64,000 nucleotides of DNA from Gongronella butleri (lineage: Eukaryota > Mucoromycota > Mucoromycetes > Mucorales > Cunninghamellaceae): positions 50,628 to 114,627 of the forward strand of contig JAIWZP010000077.1 of the NCBI GenBank assembly GCA_025201375.1. Reading direction: 5' to 3'. The notes under the pieces were generated by a model that worked only from the letters and a program-made list of their open reading frames with translations, did no database searches and had not been told where the DNA came from. The position numbers were made by a program, and so were the translations under genes. How positions within the stretch are numbered: position 1 is the first letter of the stretch; each line of letters opens with the position of its first letter. Shown here piece after piece: positions 1 through 12,518 of this stretch.

Positions 1-2295
1 ACAGCCAATACAAGGCGAAATTGGAGGAAATGAACTTGTTGGTAAGAAACACGCGCAAATGACGCGATTCGCCGTCTCAATGGATCTTGTTTTCATAGGA
101 CTTTGACGATTTGATCATTGTGGCGCGCGACCTGCTGCGCAACCACCCCGAGGCCGCCGACACCATCCGCTACGTGCTCGTTGATGAGGTAAAATCAGCG
201 TTTTATCATGTCCTCTCCATGCTCCCCCCCGCTCAACACGCTTTTCCTCATCTAGTTCCAAGATACCAATACTGCTCAATACCAAGTGATCCAGCTGCTG
301 ACAGCAAATGGCGCGAAACCTCTGACAGTCGTGGGTGGTAAGCCGAAAACATCGAAAAAATCGAAAAAAAAATCGCGTCGCGTCGCGTGGTGTGGTGACG
401 CGCGTCTCGTACCACCAATCGTGCTCTTTCTGATCCTTTGTGTCCCCTCTCATGTTTATTTCACGCAGATCGCGACCAAAGCATCTATGGCTGGCGCAGC
501 GCAAGGATCGAGAACTTTGAAAAGATGTTTGAGGACTTTCCCGGCACAGAAATGACCGAGTTGAACCAGAATTACCGCAGCACCAAGAGCATCCTGGCCA
601 ACGCGAGCCACGTTGTGAAAAAGGGTAAGCTTACGAGCCTGTCCTTGTGGCTCCATTTCTCACTTTTATTTTATTTTTATCTTTTTTTTTTTTTTTTTTT
701 TTTTTTACAGACAATGATCGGCCCGAACGCGATTTGTTCACGAACAATCAAGAAGGTGCGCAGGTGTCGCTTCTTCGCACCAATGACGAGACGTTTGAAA
801 GTGCCACTGTCGCGTCCGAGGTCCAGCGCATTGTCAAATACTCCAATGGCCTGATCAAATACAAGGACATTGCCATCCTGTACCGCATGCACAACCTAAC
901 GATCCACGTGGAAAAGGCGCTCCGCCAGGCACGCGTCCCCTACGTCTTGGTAAGGAAAAATCACGAAAAAAAAGGCTGTAAATCGCGTGTCCTGACGTGA
1001 TTTTGTTTTTTTTTGTTTGTAGATCAGCCAAAGCAGCTTCATGGAGCGCCAAGAGATCAAGCCGCTGCTCTATTATGTGCAATTCTTCAACAACCCGCGC
1101 GACTCGGACGCGTTTAACCAGGTGATCAATGTGCCACGTCGAGGTGTTGGCCAACAAACGCTTACGCGCCTGCATGAGCTTGCCAGCGCACGCGGTGTCG
1201 ACATGCTCGAGGCCACGCGCATCGCCGTCACGCAACGCGCCATTGAGCTCAACAAGAGCTGTCAGTCGAGCTTGGCCAGCTTTGTCAAATTGGCAGGCAT
1301 CGTCCAAGAATTGATGACCAATGATGTAAGTCGGCAAAGCGCGCGCAAACCCATCCGTCGTTTCTCATTTTTTATTTCCCCTTCTAGGAACCGGCGTTTG
1401 AGATTTTGAAAACGATTATGGAAGTGGTGCACTACCAAGATTATGTCAAGGGCCACTTTGACAAGGATGTGAACGTGCGTCTTGCCAACGTGGATGAGCT
1501 CTTGGTGTTTGCGCAGCGCTTGGACAAGGACGTGGACATGGACCGCAAGTAAGCATGGACATTGCAAAAGCGGCATTGCACAAATTGCCCAATTTGAGGA
1601 CCATGAACAGCGGCTCATTCCGCGTTTTTATTTTTATTTTTATAGGGAGGGCAAGGACACAGACACCAAGATGCAGCGCTTTTTGGATGCCGTGTCACTT
1701 TGGAGCTCCAAGCACGACAATGACAGCCAACATAACTACGAGGACGGTGTAAGCGACATCTCAATTTGTGCCCAACAATGGGATCTCACCCTTTGTGTTG
1801 CTTTTTATACGCAATTAGAGCGTCCAATGCTTGACCATGCATGGTGCCAAGGGCCTGGAGTGGCCTGTCGTCTTCATCATTGGCTGTGAGGAAGGCTACA
1901 TGCCTGCATTCTTTGCCGTGAATAGCTCACTCAAGATGCTCATTGAAGAAACGTAAGAAAAAACACGACGGGGATGAATGACGCGTCCACTGGACTCACT
2001 GCGCGTTTTTTTTTTTTTTTATCTAGCCGTGTGCTGTATGTCGCCATGACGCGCGCAAAGTGCTTCCTGTACATGACATACACCAAAGAGCGCACCACAT
2101 CCTTTGGTGTGAGACCATCGACGCTTTCGCGCTTCATCTACGACCTGCCCGAGGACACGGCGCAGCTAAAGACACCCACGTGGAACAAGGAGGTGCGCAC
2201 TTGGGTCGCCAATCTCTTGTCGCGGCCCGCCATCGAGGAGGATCCCAAAAATCCATTGGAATCTATTGGCGATGACTTCCCTGCCACTGATATCA

Positions 2296-2332
<37 letters not shown>

Positions 2333-3160
2333 TCGCCCTCTTTGCTCCATGACGACGAGCTGCGCGTGTAGGGTGTCGTGGGCTTATGCCAATTGTGTCT
2401 TTTTTTTCCCCTATTTTACAACGATACTCAGACGAATTTGTGACATAGTGAGTCGGATGACGATTTCGACGAAGACGAAATACCTCTATTGAGCAGGTGT
2501 GCGTCGTCACGAGCACTGCCCTCGTCTATCAGGGCGGCCTCATCAAGATCTGCCACTGCCACCTCTTCACAGCCCTATCGCAATCCTCATCACACCAAAC
2601 CTGCCGCCCGCCCCATCCCTCAAACTGGCTTCATGTCAGCCAAAAAAGCCTTTTCACAACCAACACCCTCCATTTATTCCCAATCATCGTCGTCTTCTTC
2701 TTCATCTGCCACCACTGCCCGCAAAACCAAGCGCTCGTACGAGCAATTCTCCGCCAATTACGCCAATTCCGCCAATTCTGTGCTCCCTGGCTTCTCGTCC
2801 GCCAAAAAGATCGCCACGACCTTCAATTCATCCAATTCATCAGCATCAGCCGCCACATCCTCGTCCAATGGCTCCAGCCAACACGCAGCGTGTCAGACAC
2901 CCAAAAAGTCGCGTAAGGAGATCCTACGGAACTGCCTGGCTCATGGGATTGCCAATGCCATGCATGAACGCTCATATTTCACGCTGGAACAGGCCATTGA
3001 TGAAGTGAAATCCCGCGTCAACGAAGCAAATGTGACCATTTTCGACGCAAAGGTCAAAGCCCTGGTCACCGAGAGCCTGGATCTTTGCGTCACCAAGGGC
3101 CAGCTTGAAATGCGGAAAAACAGCAAGGAAACACGTTATTATAATAACCAAGATCCATGA
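1..3160 (+). CDS. UvrD/PcrA/Srs2-like superfamily 1 DNA helicase, 5' end outside window
   Basis: ATP-dependent 3'-5' DNA helicase, expected in the nucleus unwinding or clearing recombination and repair intermediates. Exons read as 1-41, 99-188, 256-337, 469-624, 711-949, 1023-1325, 1388-1548, 1646-1748, 1819-1952, 2027-2296 and 2449-3160, giving 762 residues plus stop in phase. Visible motifs, numbered from the window edge: Walker B VDEFQDT (41-47), QSIYGWR (74-80), NQNYRS (103-108), [10 protein letters not shown] (397-406) and [10 protein letters not shown] (438-447). Walker A and the start lie before base 1. After the helicase core comes an acidic patch, a Ser/Ala-rich low-complexity linker and a final ordered segment of about 80 residues that I do not recognise. 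It converges on the choline kinase gene. The family is clear; whether it is the Srs2 orthologue or a PcrA-like paralogue is not. Confidence 0.9.
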
Positions 3161-3389
3161 ATTTTCCCCCTTTTTAATAAATTGAAGATGAATTTGTGCT
3201 CTTTTTTAAAATGATTAAGACACGAGCGAGTAAGCTGGAGGCATAAGATTGTCTTTATATATACACAATTCGAATGGGATAAAAAAAAAAAGGGGATTAA
3301 AACATTATACAAGGGAAAAGGCATAAGCAAAGGGGGGATGGCATCAAAAAAAAAAAAAAAAAGAAAGGAGGGAACAAAGGGAAAAGAAT

Positions 3390-4770
3390 CTACGTGGACA
3401 ATGTGGTGACCTCGACCTCCCATTTGGCATACTCGTCGCGGAAGCTGTTTAGCTTTTCCATGGAATAGCTGAAGTAATCATAGTCAATTTCACTCTGGGA
3501 TGCCTGGATGAGGCCCCAGATGCCCCATGACAGGTGCACGGTCATGACCCAAGCGAGGACCTCGCGCTGCAGCTCGTCAACGGTGGTGTCCACGCCCAAT
3601 TCATGCTTCATCGTCTCCAAGTACGCGCCAAGGAACACGCGCTGCTCTTCGTCCGTCGGGAATGGCAAGGACATGTACTCGGCCTTGTCGCCGTGATAAT
3701 CGTATCGCCACTCAACAAAGTGGTTGGCAATGTCATAGCCGCGTGGATTGTATCCAGAGTATTCGAAATCCACCAAAACAAGCGAGCCCTTGCCTTCACG
3801 TCGCAAAATGTTGCCGTATTGAAGCTGGAAAAAAAAGAGAAAAATCAGAAATCAGTCTTTTTGCAAAGGCCAATGGCACGTGATCTTGCTCTTTTTTTTT
3901 TTTCTTTTTTTTTTTTTTTACATCGTTGTGGCCAAAGACGACGGGGCTGTTGATGTGATGAGTCAAGAATGCCTTTGTGGCCTCGATTTCGCGTGCAAGG
4001 CGGTCAAAATCAAAAGCATCGAGAATTGGAGTCGTTTTCGGGTTGCGATTCTTGACGACGGGCAGGACACGGGCGAGCATGCTGTGCCACTTGTCAATGG
4101 TCTTCCAGATCTCCAATTGGCCATTCTCAGGGTATGGATAGATAGAGATCAGCGCATGTTGACGCGCGACGCATTGCGCGATTTGACGCGATGTCTCGGG
4201 GACGCGCACATCTTCGTGATGCAGTGTCGTTGACGGCACATACTCCTCAAAGCGGCCATTGCCAAACACGGCAAGCAATCGCGGACCCATATGCAGCCGC
4301 CCTAGTCGCTCTAACCACATCAATTCCTTCTCGCGATCAATAAACTCATCCGCTCCAATGCCATACACACGAAGCAGCTTGCGCGTGTTGCGGTACGTCA
4401 CAAAGAAGATCGCACTGAAAGAAAAAGAATCAATGGTTTTGATCTTGGCAAAAAAAAAAAAAAAAAACTTGATCCGCTTACTTTGTCAGTGCACCACTCA
4501 CGCGTTCCAGCTCCACCGCATCTCTATCTTGGATCCAGCCAGGAAAGAGATCATGACACACGGCAAAGATAGCGTCTAGCAGCGCGTCGCCCTTGAGCTC
4601 CCTGGAAAAGTAGGATAAGAACCGGATCTGCTTGTTTTTTTTGGAGTTTTTTGTTTTTTTTTTTCTTACAGAAGATCGATGACGGTCTCGCAGGTAGGCA
4701 CCTTGAAGTTGCCTGACTGCGGCCGCGCCATTTTGGGGCGAATAGGCTTAGACGCTTCGTGGTTGGACAT
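3390..4770 (-). CDS. Choline/ethanolamine kinase
   Basis: Phosphorylates choline and/or ethanolamine with ATP, the first step of the Kennedy pathway to phosphatidylcholine and phosphatidylethanolamine; cytosolic. Exons 4770-4670, 4601-4482, 4414-3922 and 3824-3390 give 382 residues. The Brenner phosphotransferase motif HNDLQYGN (236-243) spans the last splice junction, which supports the model, and is followed by VDFEYSGYNPRGYDIANHF (256-274), the choline kinase signature with the metal-binding Asp at 257. The start at 4770 opens with MSNHEASKP; no in-frame alternative fits better. Length is close to yeast and animal family members. Sequence alone does not separate choline from ethanolamine preference. 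Introns carry T-runs before their acceptors. The 3' end converges on the helicase gene with about 230 bases between stops. Confidence 0.92.
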
Positions 4771-7700
4771 GGCAAGTAAAGAAAAAAAAATATAAAAAAA
4801 AAGAGTAGAAGCAGAAAGAACGGCGCAGAAAAGGGCAGGGGCTGCTCTTTTCATGATGTCAAAAAAAAAAAAAAAACCTTGCCCTTTTTGGTAGAACGAA
4901 ACCCCACGACCTTTCTGAACTGGTTTCACACGCCTTTGTGCAACCAATCGTAGCGCTCAAATGACAGGAACACGAGCGCACTTGAGGACACGCTCCCTCC
5001 CCTCCCCTTTGGCTTGTAAATCCAACTGACAACATGCGCTGCCACTTGAACCTTGATCAATGCCGACCTGTCAGGCGCTTAAACACGACGTTCCGACCAC
5101 ATCCCCTTGCAAATGCATGACATGCAACCCGCAAACACAAAGAAACCACGCAATCATGTGACATTTTTTTCCTTTTTTGCACGCAAGTTCCTTATCTCGC
5201 CCTTGCCCTTGCACTCACATGATGCCAGAGCGAATGACATTGTTTTAGGGGTGCCTCATCGTATTATGTGAGTCAAAATTCCAATGACATACGAGCTGGC
5301 GGCCATTTTGGCTTTGTTTTACAATCCCCTTTTTCGCAAATTGAGACGTGGCAGGGCGGGGATGACCGTGCGTATGCAGTAGCAGCAATTGATCATGCTG
5401 CGCCATCGATGCAAAAGCACAAAGTATCAAGATGAACGATTTATTTGCATTTTCATGCCCCCCGACGGCCCAATCGTGAATGGCACCAAGTGACAGGCAG
5501 GTGGGTCACGTGAGGCACATGCTTTGTTTGTTTGACAAATAGAATCCCGTTGGATGGGTCGTGTGCCAATTTCAAATGGGATGAAATGTTTCACTCTTGA
5601 TTTGCTCAGCATGTGCCCTGAAAAGGGCACTGCGCACTGGCGTGACAAAGATGCCCATTTCACGGCCCCACAAGAAGAAACAGGGGCAACCAGCATCTAG
5701 CGTGACTTGGGTAAGTAAAGGGCGGGTTTACTAGAAAAATGCTAAAACTTGTGCTTTTCTTTCGGCAGCTCTTTCGTAAACCTCTTCCTTTTAATGCACA
5801 TGTACGCGCCTATGAAAATTCAAATCACGTTTGATATCAACCGTAGCGCGTCGGCTTGAACCATTCTGGACAAGAACATCCTTATTTTTGCCAAATCATG
5901 CCAATTTGAGCTTGTTGGTGTTCCAGTTAGTCAATTTCCGTCAAAACCTGTAATTGTTGCATCTTTGCCTGAAAGATCAACGCTTTAAAATTTGGGACCG
6001 TTTGGACAAGAGTCAGAGAAGAAGCTCTATAAGCTGTCGTTTTACCAGACATCTTATCATAAAGTCGACAGGTTCACTCGTTGAAGCGCCAAAACACGTC
6101 GCAAAGTGATGCGCTGCGCTGGAAACCCCATGTAGGTACGACTCACGGACCGTCAAAAGCCTCTGTCGTGCACCAACCGCAAATCAAATTTTATGCGTGA
6201 CGAGTTCTCAGAAAGAAAACCGGAAAAATAGGTCCTCAGAATTGTGTCAAACTCCCGCATAAGATGAAGTGCATCGCGAAACCACGAAAAATAGCAAAAG
6301 CGTGCGCGATCGATCTGGCCGGTAGCGAGCAATGTCTGTTTTTAGTTAAAACTTTGCACGCCATTTTCACTACAAATACGCGTTGATACAGCTGCGCTGA
6401 CGCGTCCACTCACAAGAGACACTCCAGATGCGGGGCGCTGATGCAAAAAACCGAGCATGAACAACCAAACTGACTCGCTTTTAGGTCGCGTCAAAACTAA
6501 TAGTAATTTTTGCCACGCGTTACTTTTGCCAAAAATAATCTCTTTCTACTGATCACGGACACGCCCATATGTGTTAGCGTCTGCTCTTTCTGATGAGCCA
6601 ACTTTCAAGGCGGTGCAGCCGATGGTCGTTAAGTTTCCCTTGGGGTGAAAATTTGCATCTTTTCGCGTTTTTCGCGACAACCAGACAACGGATTCCCGGT
6701 TTTTATCGTGTTTCCATCGGTGAATGATGATGGGTGCACCATGTGGTCGAGTGGCACGGCGATCCATGGACCTAAATTTGGCGCTTTTCAAATTCACGAC
6801 TATATCCCTAGGAAAATTGGCCATTTTCGAAAATCATCATTGCGCACCATCCAGTGGTCGCAGAGCCCCAAGGTTGGGTTCATTCGGACGAGGAGACATC
6901 AACGAATCGGTGCAATGATCAAGTGCTTGTTTGTATTGTGAATCCATGGACATGCAGCCAATATACGATAGAATGATTCTAATTGCTATATACTAGGCAA
7001 CTAGTTGAACAAAGGTCGTTTTTTATTGCATAGCACTGCAAGCGTTGAAATCTAGAGCATCGGCGATACATGTCATCAGCAGCTATCTTGTCGCGATCGA
7101 GAAGAGGAATTAGCTAAAAGAAGAAAAATGAATAAAGCAGCTGATTCTGTCTATTTCAACCTTGTACCATGGGTGCCTAAATTGTGGCACTTAGTGGTTC
7201 GCGCTCTTCTGCTTCGCTTTTGTGATGTTTTTCCTGCGTTACTTGCTCCTCTATGGGTGCACGTCTAAAAGCAAGCGTAGCACGTCAAGTTTCGCTTGCT
7301 CTGCTTCGTGAACGCACACGATTGCCAGTGTCTCCAATGTGGTCCCAAAGGTTGGCTTTGGGCTTCTTTTTCAATTGAGCCATCGTGCAAATTAATTGAA
7401 TGTCTTGGCGGGTAATTTCACAACAATTCTGCCCCATAAAAGATTTCCCACTGGGCCCGTCCCTTGTTTGCAGCCCCGGCATCAAAAGCCAGCGCGATCC
7501 ACGGGACATTCTCATAGCCCGCTTTCGGATGAACCAATCAGCAGACCGAGTGGACATCTTGTTGTGGCCAGTTGAGGGCAAATGGCCTCGGCATCGCTAC
7601 AATTGCTCTGTTTCTTGGGACGCATCGCCCGATCGTCTCCAAACTTGGCACACGAGGAGCCCTCGTTGCTATCTATCTGGTGGACTAATGATTAGACCCA

Positions 7701-8555
7701 TTGCGCTTTCGAGTGGCATGTTTGGCACGCGTCTGTTTTTTAAAGGGGGAGATTTTTCAGCCGCGACAATACCTTCATTTAGGACTAGCCCGGGGACGGA
7801 TTGCCCTTTGTTTCTAGTGAATTTGCCCGAAATGAATCTGTTGTTTTTCGGGATAAAAAGGCACATTGTGAATCATCGTTGGCAGTCAAATTCACAAAGC
7901 ACACGGAACCCAATATAAAAGGGAGGAGCAACACGCGCGTCCCCGCGTCCGCGCGTCTTGAACCTAGAGTTGGAGTAACAGAAGGGTCTTTGCGCGTTCC
8001 ACATCGAGTGTCGAGAATTCTTGGCCCATGCAAGTCATCAATTTTTCATTCATGCACCTTTTGGCCAAGCGCCAGGCTTGCCTGCCTCAAAAGGAGTTCT
8101 GCGCTGATAAAAAGAGTTTTTTTGTGTCACCGTCATCGGGTGCCTTGGCTTGGAAACGTGCCTCGTGCATTGAGGCTCCATTCCCCGGGTTGAACAAAAC
8201 AAAAAAACAAAAATGAGCTGACAGGGCAATGAGCCTGCTTTCATCCCACGGCCAATTGCAGGTGTACCACGGCACACCAACTCTTTTTCTGTGCGAATAG
8301 ATGAATCAGGGGCCATGTTGGTGAGGCTATGGATGTATCGTTGGCGCACAATGGCTGCGTGGTGGTGCGCAATGGCACTCGAGAAAGAAAAAAGACGCGC
8401 GCCCGCGGACAAGGGCGTGCCGTGTGTTTCTCGTTTTCTCATGCCTTTTGTTCAGAAGCCAGACAATGAATGGAAAACCAAGAAGATGCACCGAGGTCGT
8501 ACAAGACAATCGGAACCCAAAGCTTGCTTAAATCTTGTTTTGTCGCGCGCACACC
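4771..8555. other. Long intergenic region, no supported gene
   Basis: About 3.8 kb without a convincing gene. Open frames here are under 175 codons, overlap on both strands and show no family resemblance. The stretch nearest 4770 should hold the choline kinase promoter. A strong TATA-like word sits at 7914-7920 but no recognisable gene follows it. No repeat, tRNA or transposon end was found by eye. Confidence 0.5.
7914..7921 (+). promoter_or_regulatory. Orphan TATA-box-like TATAAAAG
   Basis: The word TATAAAAG occurs in an otherwise empty stretch. The nearest downstream open frame (8028-8216, 62 codons) is not recognisable. It could be a chance AT-rich word or the promoter of a small or non-coding transcript. 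Confidence 0.25.
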
Positions 8556-8562
8556 TATAAAA
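8556..8562 (+). promoter_or_regulatory. TATA box of the secreted cysteine-rich gene
   Basis: TATAAAA about 205 bases before the start codon at 8767, followed by a T/C-rich leader (8580-8760). A clean TATA box with a pyrimidine-rich leader suits a strongly expressed or inducible gene. The position is seen; its function is inference. Confidence 0.5.
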
Positions 8563-8766
8563 CTCAGAGATGGGGGACAAAGAAGTCCTTTTTTTTTTGT
8601 TTTTTCAACTGCTGAAACTGATTTGTTTTTATTAAATACCCACCTTTTTTTTTTTTTTTCCACACACACGCGACGGCTGTCTTTTGCCTTGATTCCCTCC
8701 TTTTTCATCCCCTCCTTTTTCCCCTCCCTCCTCCCCTTGGATCTCTCCATTTTTATTATATTTTCG

Positions 8767-9123
8767 ATGCGCTTCTCCACATCTTTGCTAATGGCGGCGG
8801 CCTTGTCGCTGTGCGTGATTCAAGGAGCGCGTGCGCAGACCACGGACGACCTGTGCGTGTCCGAGGGAGACGACGATTATGTTGTTGGTGAGTCGTCGAT
8901 GCTTGCGTGCCAGACGTTTTGCCAATCGCAGGCATTGGCGCCCGTTGACAACTACGACACGATGCTCAATGGCCTGTGCGTCTTGGGCACATGCTACTGC
9001 ACTGAGGTCGGCATCGGCACGTGCCAGGACAGCAACCAAGAAGGCTGCGACGCCGTGTGCTATGGGCTCAATGAGGATTGGGTCGGCGTCTGCTCAAACA
9101 ACCACTGTCAATGCCTCAATTGA
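8767..9123 (+). CDS. Small secreted 12-cysteine protein with two defensin-like (CSalpha/beta-type) cysteine frameworks
   Basis: Single-exon 118-residue protein. Residues 1-23 look like a signal peptide with cleavage after Ala-Arg-Ala. The rest holds 12 cysteines in two successive sets: 30, 48, 52, 71, 76, 78 and 86, 94, 98, 109, 114, 116. Each set reads C...CxxxC...GxC...CxC, the spacing of the cysteine-stabilised alpha/beta fold, including a GxC gamma-core start (GLC at 69-71, GVC at 107-109). The mature chain has no Lys or Arg and about 15 Asp/Glu, so it is strongly acidic, unlike typical cationic antimicrobial defensins. It may be an effector, an inhibitor or a wall-associated protein; the fold is inferred from cysteine spacing only. 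The start was chosen because it gives the signal peptide directly. Confidence 0.8.
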   Translation: MRFSTSLLMAAALSLCVIQGARAQTTDDLCVSEGDDDYVVGESSMLACQTFCQSQALAPVDNYDTMLNGLCVLGTCYCTEVGIGTCQDSNQEGCDAVCYGLNEDWVGVCSNNHCQCLN

Positions 9124-9544
9124 TTCCAATCAATCGGCCTCCATTGCTTTCCACGCATCGGACGCGCTTTTTGATCCTGCCGTCCCTCTTTTTTTTTATA
9201 TCGCGATTCTGCCAATTTTTTTTCTCGTTTTCGCATTTCTGCCTCCCCCACACTTGCATCCGGTGCTACGCCTCGCACCCACACTTGCCTCCTTAATGAC
9301 AATGCCTAACCTGCCCACCAGCCCCTGACAAAGTAATTAATTCTTCCTTTTCCCCCTCCCTTTGTCTCTCCATCCCCCTTCTCCTTTTTGTAATTTTATA
9401 CCTTGTGCACGATTTTTTTTTACATATACCCTCATTGTGTCAATAAGAAAGCTATTAAATGTGTATTATGATCGATAAATAGAAAAAAGTAGGATGAAAA
9501 AAAAGTGGAAAGGGGGAATGAAAAACAAGAGCGAAAAAGCAGCC
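9124..9544. other. Convergent 3' region
   Basis: T/C-rich downstream region shared by the secreted-protein gene and the membrane-protein gene on the other strand. It presumably holds both 3' UTRs and polyadenylation signals. No other feature seen. Confidence 0.5.
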
Positions 9545-10911
9545 TCAGTATTGCAAGGCGACATCGTCCTTTGTGCCCGAGCTAAAGTGAGGTAACTTGA
9601 AGAGCTTTTTTTTGTTGAATTCTGGGCAGGATTGTGCGACCATGTTCCTGCGAGAGAAGACTTCTGTGGAAGAATGTGTTTCTGTGGTCCAATTGCCGGG
9701 CAATTCGAGTTTTTCGTCGTGTGGGCGCATGAGACTGGTATAGTCCTCGATGACCGAGAGACCCGATGGCGCCGTGGCCATGCTGCTCTGTCGCGTGGAT
9801 GGGGCAGGAGGCTCGTCAATGGATGTTCGTGAGCATGGAATCGCGTAGGTTGGCGCGTGGCTCGTGTGGATGGGCAGGCACAGCGTGTCGTCGCTGTCAC
9901 GCTTCAATGGCGGCAGAGCCTTTGTGGGCAGATACGAAAAGGGCGTCAATGGCGTGGATGACGCCGTGGTCGATGCTAGTGTGCCATTGTCGCCTGTGTG
10001 GTGATGATGGTGCGCGTTTGCAGCGCCCTGCGGCGAAACCGCAATTGTATCAAACGAGGATGACATGGACAGAGGCTGCTCCACCTTGGTGGATGGCAAA
10101 GCTTCGAATTTGGAGGCGCGCATGCGACCCACGCGACTGGACGCCGATTGAAACACGCCCGACGCGCTACGTCCACTTTTTCTGCCGCGCAGATATGCGT
10201 GAAAAGCGATGAACGACAATGAACCCCACAGAAGCGTGACAAAGATGCCCACGAGCCACGTGCTGTCCATAAGCATGCATCGTTGGTAAAGCACTGGGTA
10301 ATACGCGTCGTGTTCCGCGTTAAACAGTGAGCAATGCGTGTACAAGCTGAGAAAAGGCAGCACAGTCTCCGACGACTTGTGTTCAATTGGCGGCATCTTG
10401 TCATCCAGCAAAATACACGCGACTAGCGACACAATCAAGCAAACAATTCCAAGCACATGGTGTGTACGCTCAAGACGCTTCACACACAGCAATTGGATCG
10501 CATTCACCGCAGAAACAAACAGAGAAATCACGTACGTGCCAAGCCACGTCCAACACTACCACCAAAAAAAAAAAAAAGAAAAGAAAACGAGGCAAAAAAA
10601 AAAAAACGAAAAATCGCGTCAATGGACACGAGACCACGCGTTTTTTTTCCCTCTCGATTACCTGCCAGTGGAGCATTTCAACGGCTGGTGTCTATTCCCT
10701 CCCAAAAAAATTCATCAAGGCATGTTAACGATGCCACGGACATACTGATCGGCGCAAGGACTCTCATTCATGCATTTGTATACTTCCTCCCTAAAAAGAT
10801 CACGCGCGCTATGTGTACCTGAGTTTGAAAAGCCGCAATCATGTCCATGCTGAGGCCGACACAGCTCAGAAAAGTGATCAAGCAGCTCAGAATCAGGCTG
10901 GCATGTGTCAT
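9545..10911 (-). CDS. Four-helix membrane protein with long Ser/Thr-rich cytoplasmic tail
   Basis: No family recognised. Exons 10911-10819, a 30-base micro-exon 10691-10662 and 10555-9545 give 377 residues in phase. Hydrophobic segments lie near residues 4-28, 44-62, 68-88 and 139-162. The loop between helices 3 and 4 contains two cysteines, resembling tetraspan or claudin/SUR7-type layouts. The C-terminal half is polar, with a His-rich run and many Ser/Pro, as in a phosphorylated cytoplasmic tail. The micro-exon is supported by canonical GT..AG borders, phase 0 on both sides and the T-rich tract before the following acceptor. Function is unknown; a plasma-membrane sensor or scaffold is only a guess. 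Confidence 0.72.
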
Positions 10912-12518
10912 TTCACGTAAAAACTAAAAGAGCAAAAGAAACAAACAGTGAAAAAAATTGAAAAACGCTGGCTCCAATGCCTCGATAAATGGCCTTTTAA
11001 ATGAAAAAGTAATTGTGCTGGAGAATTCGCGTAGGATTAGGAGGTCAGGGGGGCAAGGAGGCGCGTAAAATCGAGGAGATGCTGCATTTTGAGCAAAAAA
11101 ATAAAAAATTTGCCTGGACAAAGGAGGGGTATCAATGACATTTAGCCTTGCAGGTGAAATGATCATATGGCCCGCTAGTAAGGCTTAAAAAAATGTACCC
11201 CCTCCCTGATTTATAATTAAAAACTGGCATCTTAAAGAATTTGAAATGAGACCGTGACCACGGCCAGTCTGCCACGCTGCACACCTGCACGAAATCGTGT
11301 CTTTGGTTAGCGCGTGGCGAATGGACTGATACTATCACGTCACATGAGATGACTCGAACCCCCAAATGCTCTGAGAAGACATAAAAAAAAAGGGGGATAA
11401 AGCTTTTTCTGCCCCACATTGCACACAAGGACGCATTTTTATCTTTGACGCGTTTAAACACACCTATGCTCGCCGCCCAGCAGCAATGTAACGCTTGCAT
11501 CTGATATGAAACGACAAACATCCTCCAAGAGAGCATCGATTCAACTCAAAAGTTCCGTGGTCAGTGCATCAAATATCAAAAAAGGCAGAATATGAATTTG
11601 CTAGCAGTACAACCGTCCAATTCGTCTCAAATTTGGATCAGTGGTCCCTTGCGTTCTTGCACATTATTCACCACAAGAAAAGTTTCGACATCTAACGTTG
11701 GTGGCAAACCAATTGAAGAATCAAATCTCAAAAGCGGGCAAAACCAATTGCCGTGAACGCACAAAACTGACTCCCTGGAAAACTTGAGATGGCTGCGCAT
11801 TGGCTTCCACCATCAAATGGTTTAAATTCGGGATGATGCGGACAGACCAAAGAGTTGCTGTCTTTGTACGTGTTTCAAAATACAGTCAATTGGCATTTGT
11901 CCATGAACATTGGCCCGCCCTTCGGATTTTTCTCGGGATTGAAAGGTGACGCTTCTCTTCCATTGGAACACGTACATGCGCCTTTAGGTTGCGCAGGTAA
12001 CTCACAAAGGCAAAAGGAAAGCATCACCCCCCAAAAACATGCACCGTTCCGCGATGACGCGACCGTGATGCCTGAAACTGAGCACTCTTGCGCATTTAAA
12101 TCACGTGCACCGGTGTGAGCAAGTATTCACGAAAAACAAGGCATTATGCGGGTTTACGACGCGTCGAGTCGAAGCGACTATTTTAAACACGTCGCCAGAG
12201 TCGTTGACTCTTAAAAGGAAATCAGTGCACGCGTGTGAAGCATTGCATGATTCTCTTTCATCCACACATTGTGAGGCGTATCATTAATGGCAATGAAAGG
12301 GCAAAAATGCATGATATCATGTTTTTCCGTGAAATACGCGTCAAATCTCGCGGTAGACAGCCAAGATCGCGGCGCGATGTTCCCCGTGGGCAAGGATCTT
12401 GCCCGAGCTAGCGAGGATGGAAATTATCCAGCCATTGGCAGGGTGTTTTCAAAAGTTGAAACGACAAAAAAGTGAAAAAAATGTAAAAATCGACGCTTTT
12501 TATTTAAACAACGGGCGT
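10912..12518. other. Intergenic region between membrane-protein and RPL10 genes
   Basis: About 1.6 kb with no supported gene. Both flanking genes are on the minus strand, so it holds the promoter of the membrane-protein gene and the 3' region of RPL10. Open frames (for example 11132-11536 and 11855-12118) are short and unrecognisable. Confidence 0.5.

Noticed and set aside
10724..10795. A 23-codon open minus-strand stretch with two cysteines inside the first intron of the four-helix gene.
   Set aside because: It ends in two stops and has no usable donor; the 30-base micro-exon at 10662-10691 with correct phase explains the region better.
11345..11375. B-box-like GGTTCGAGTC on the minus strand, possible tRNA.
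   Set aside because: No A box at the right distance and no cloverleaf pairing.
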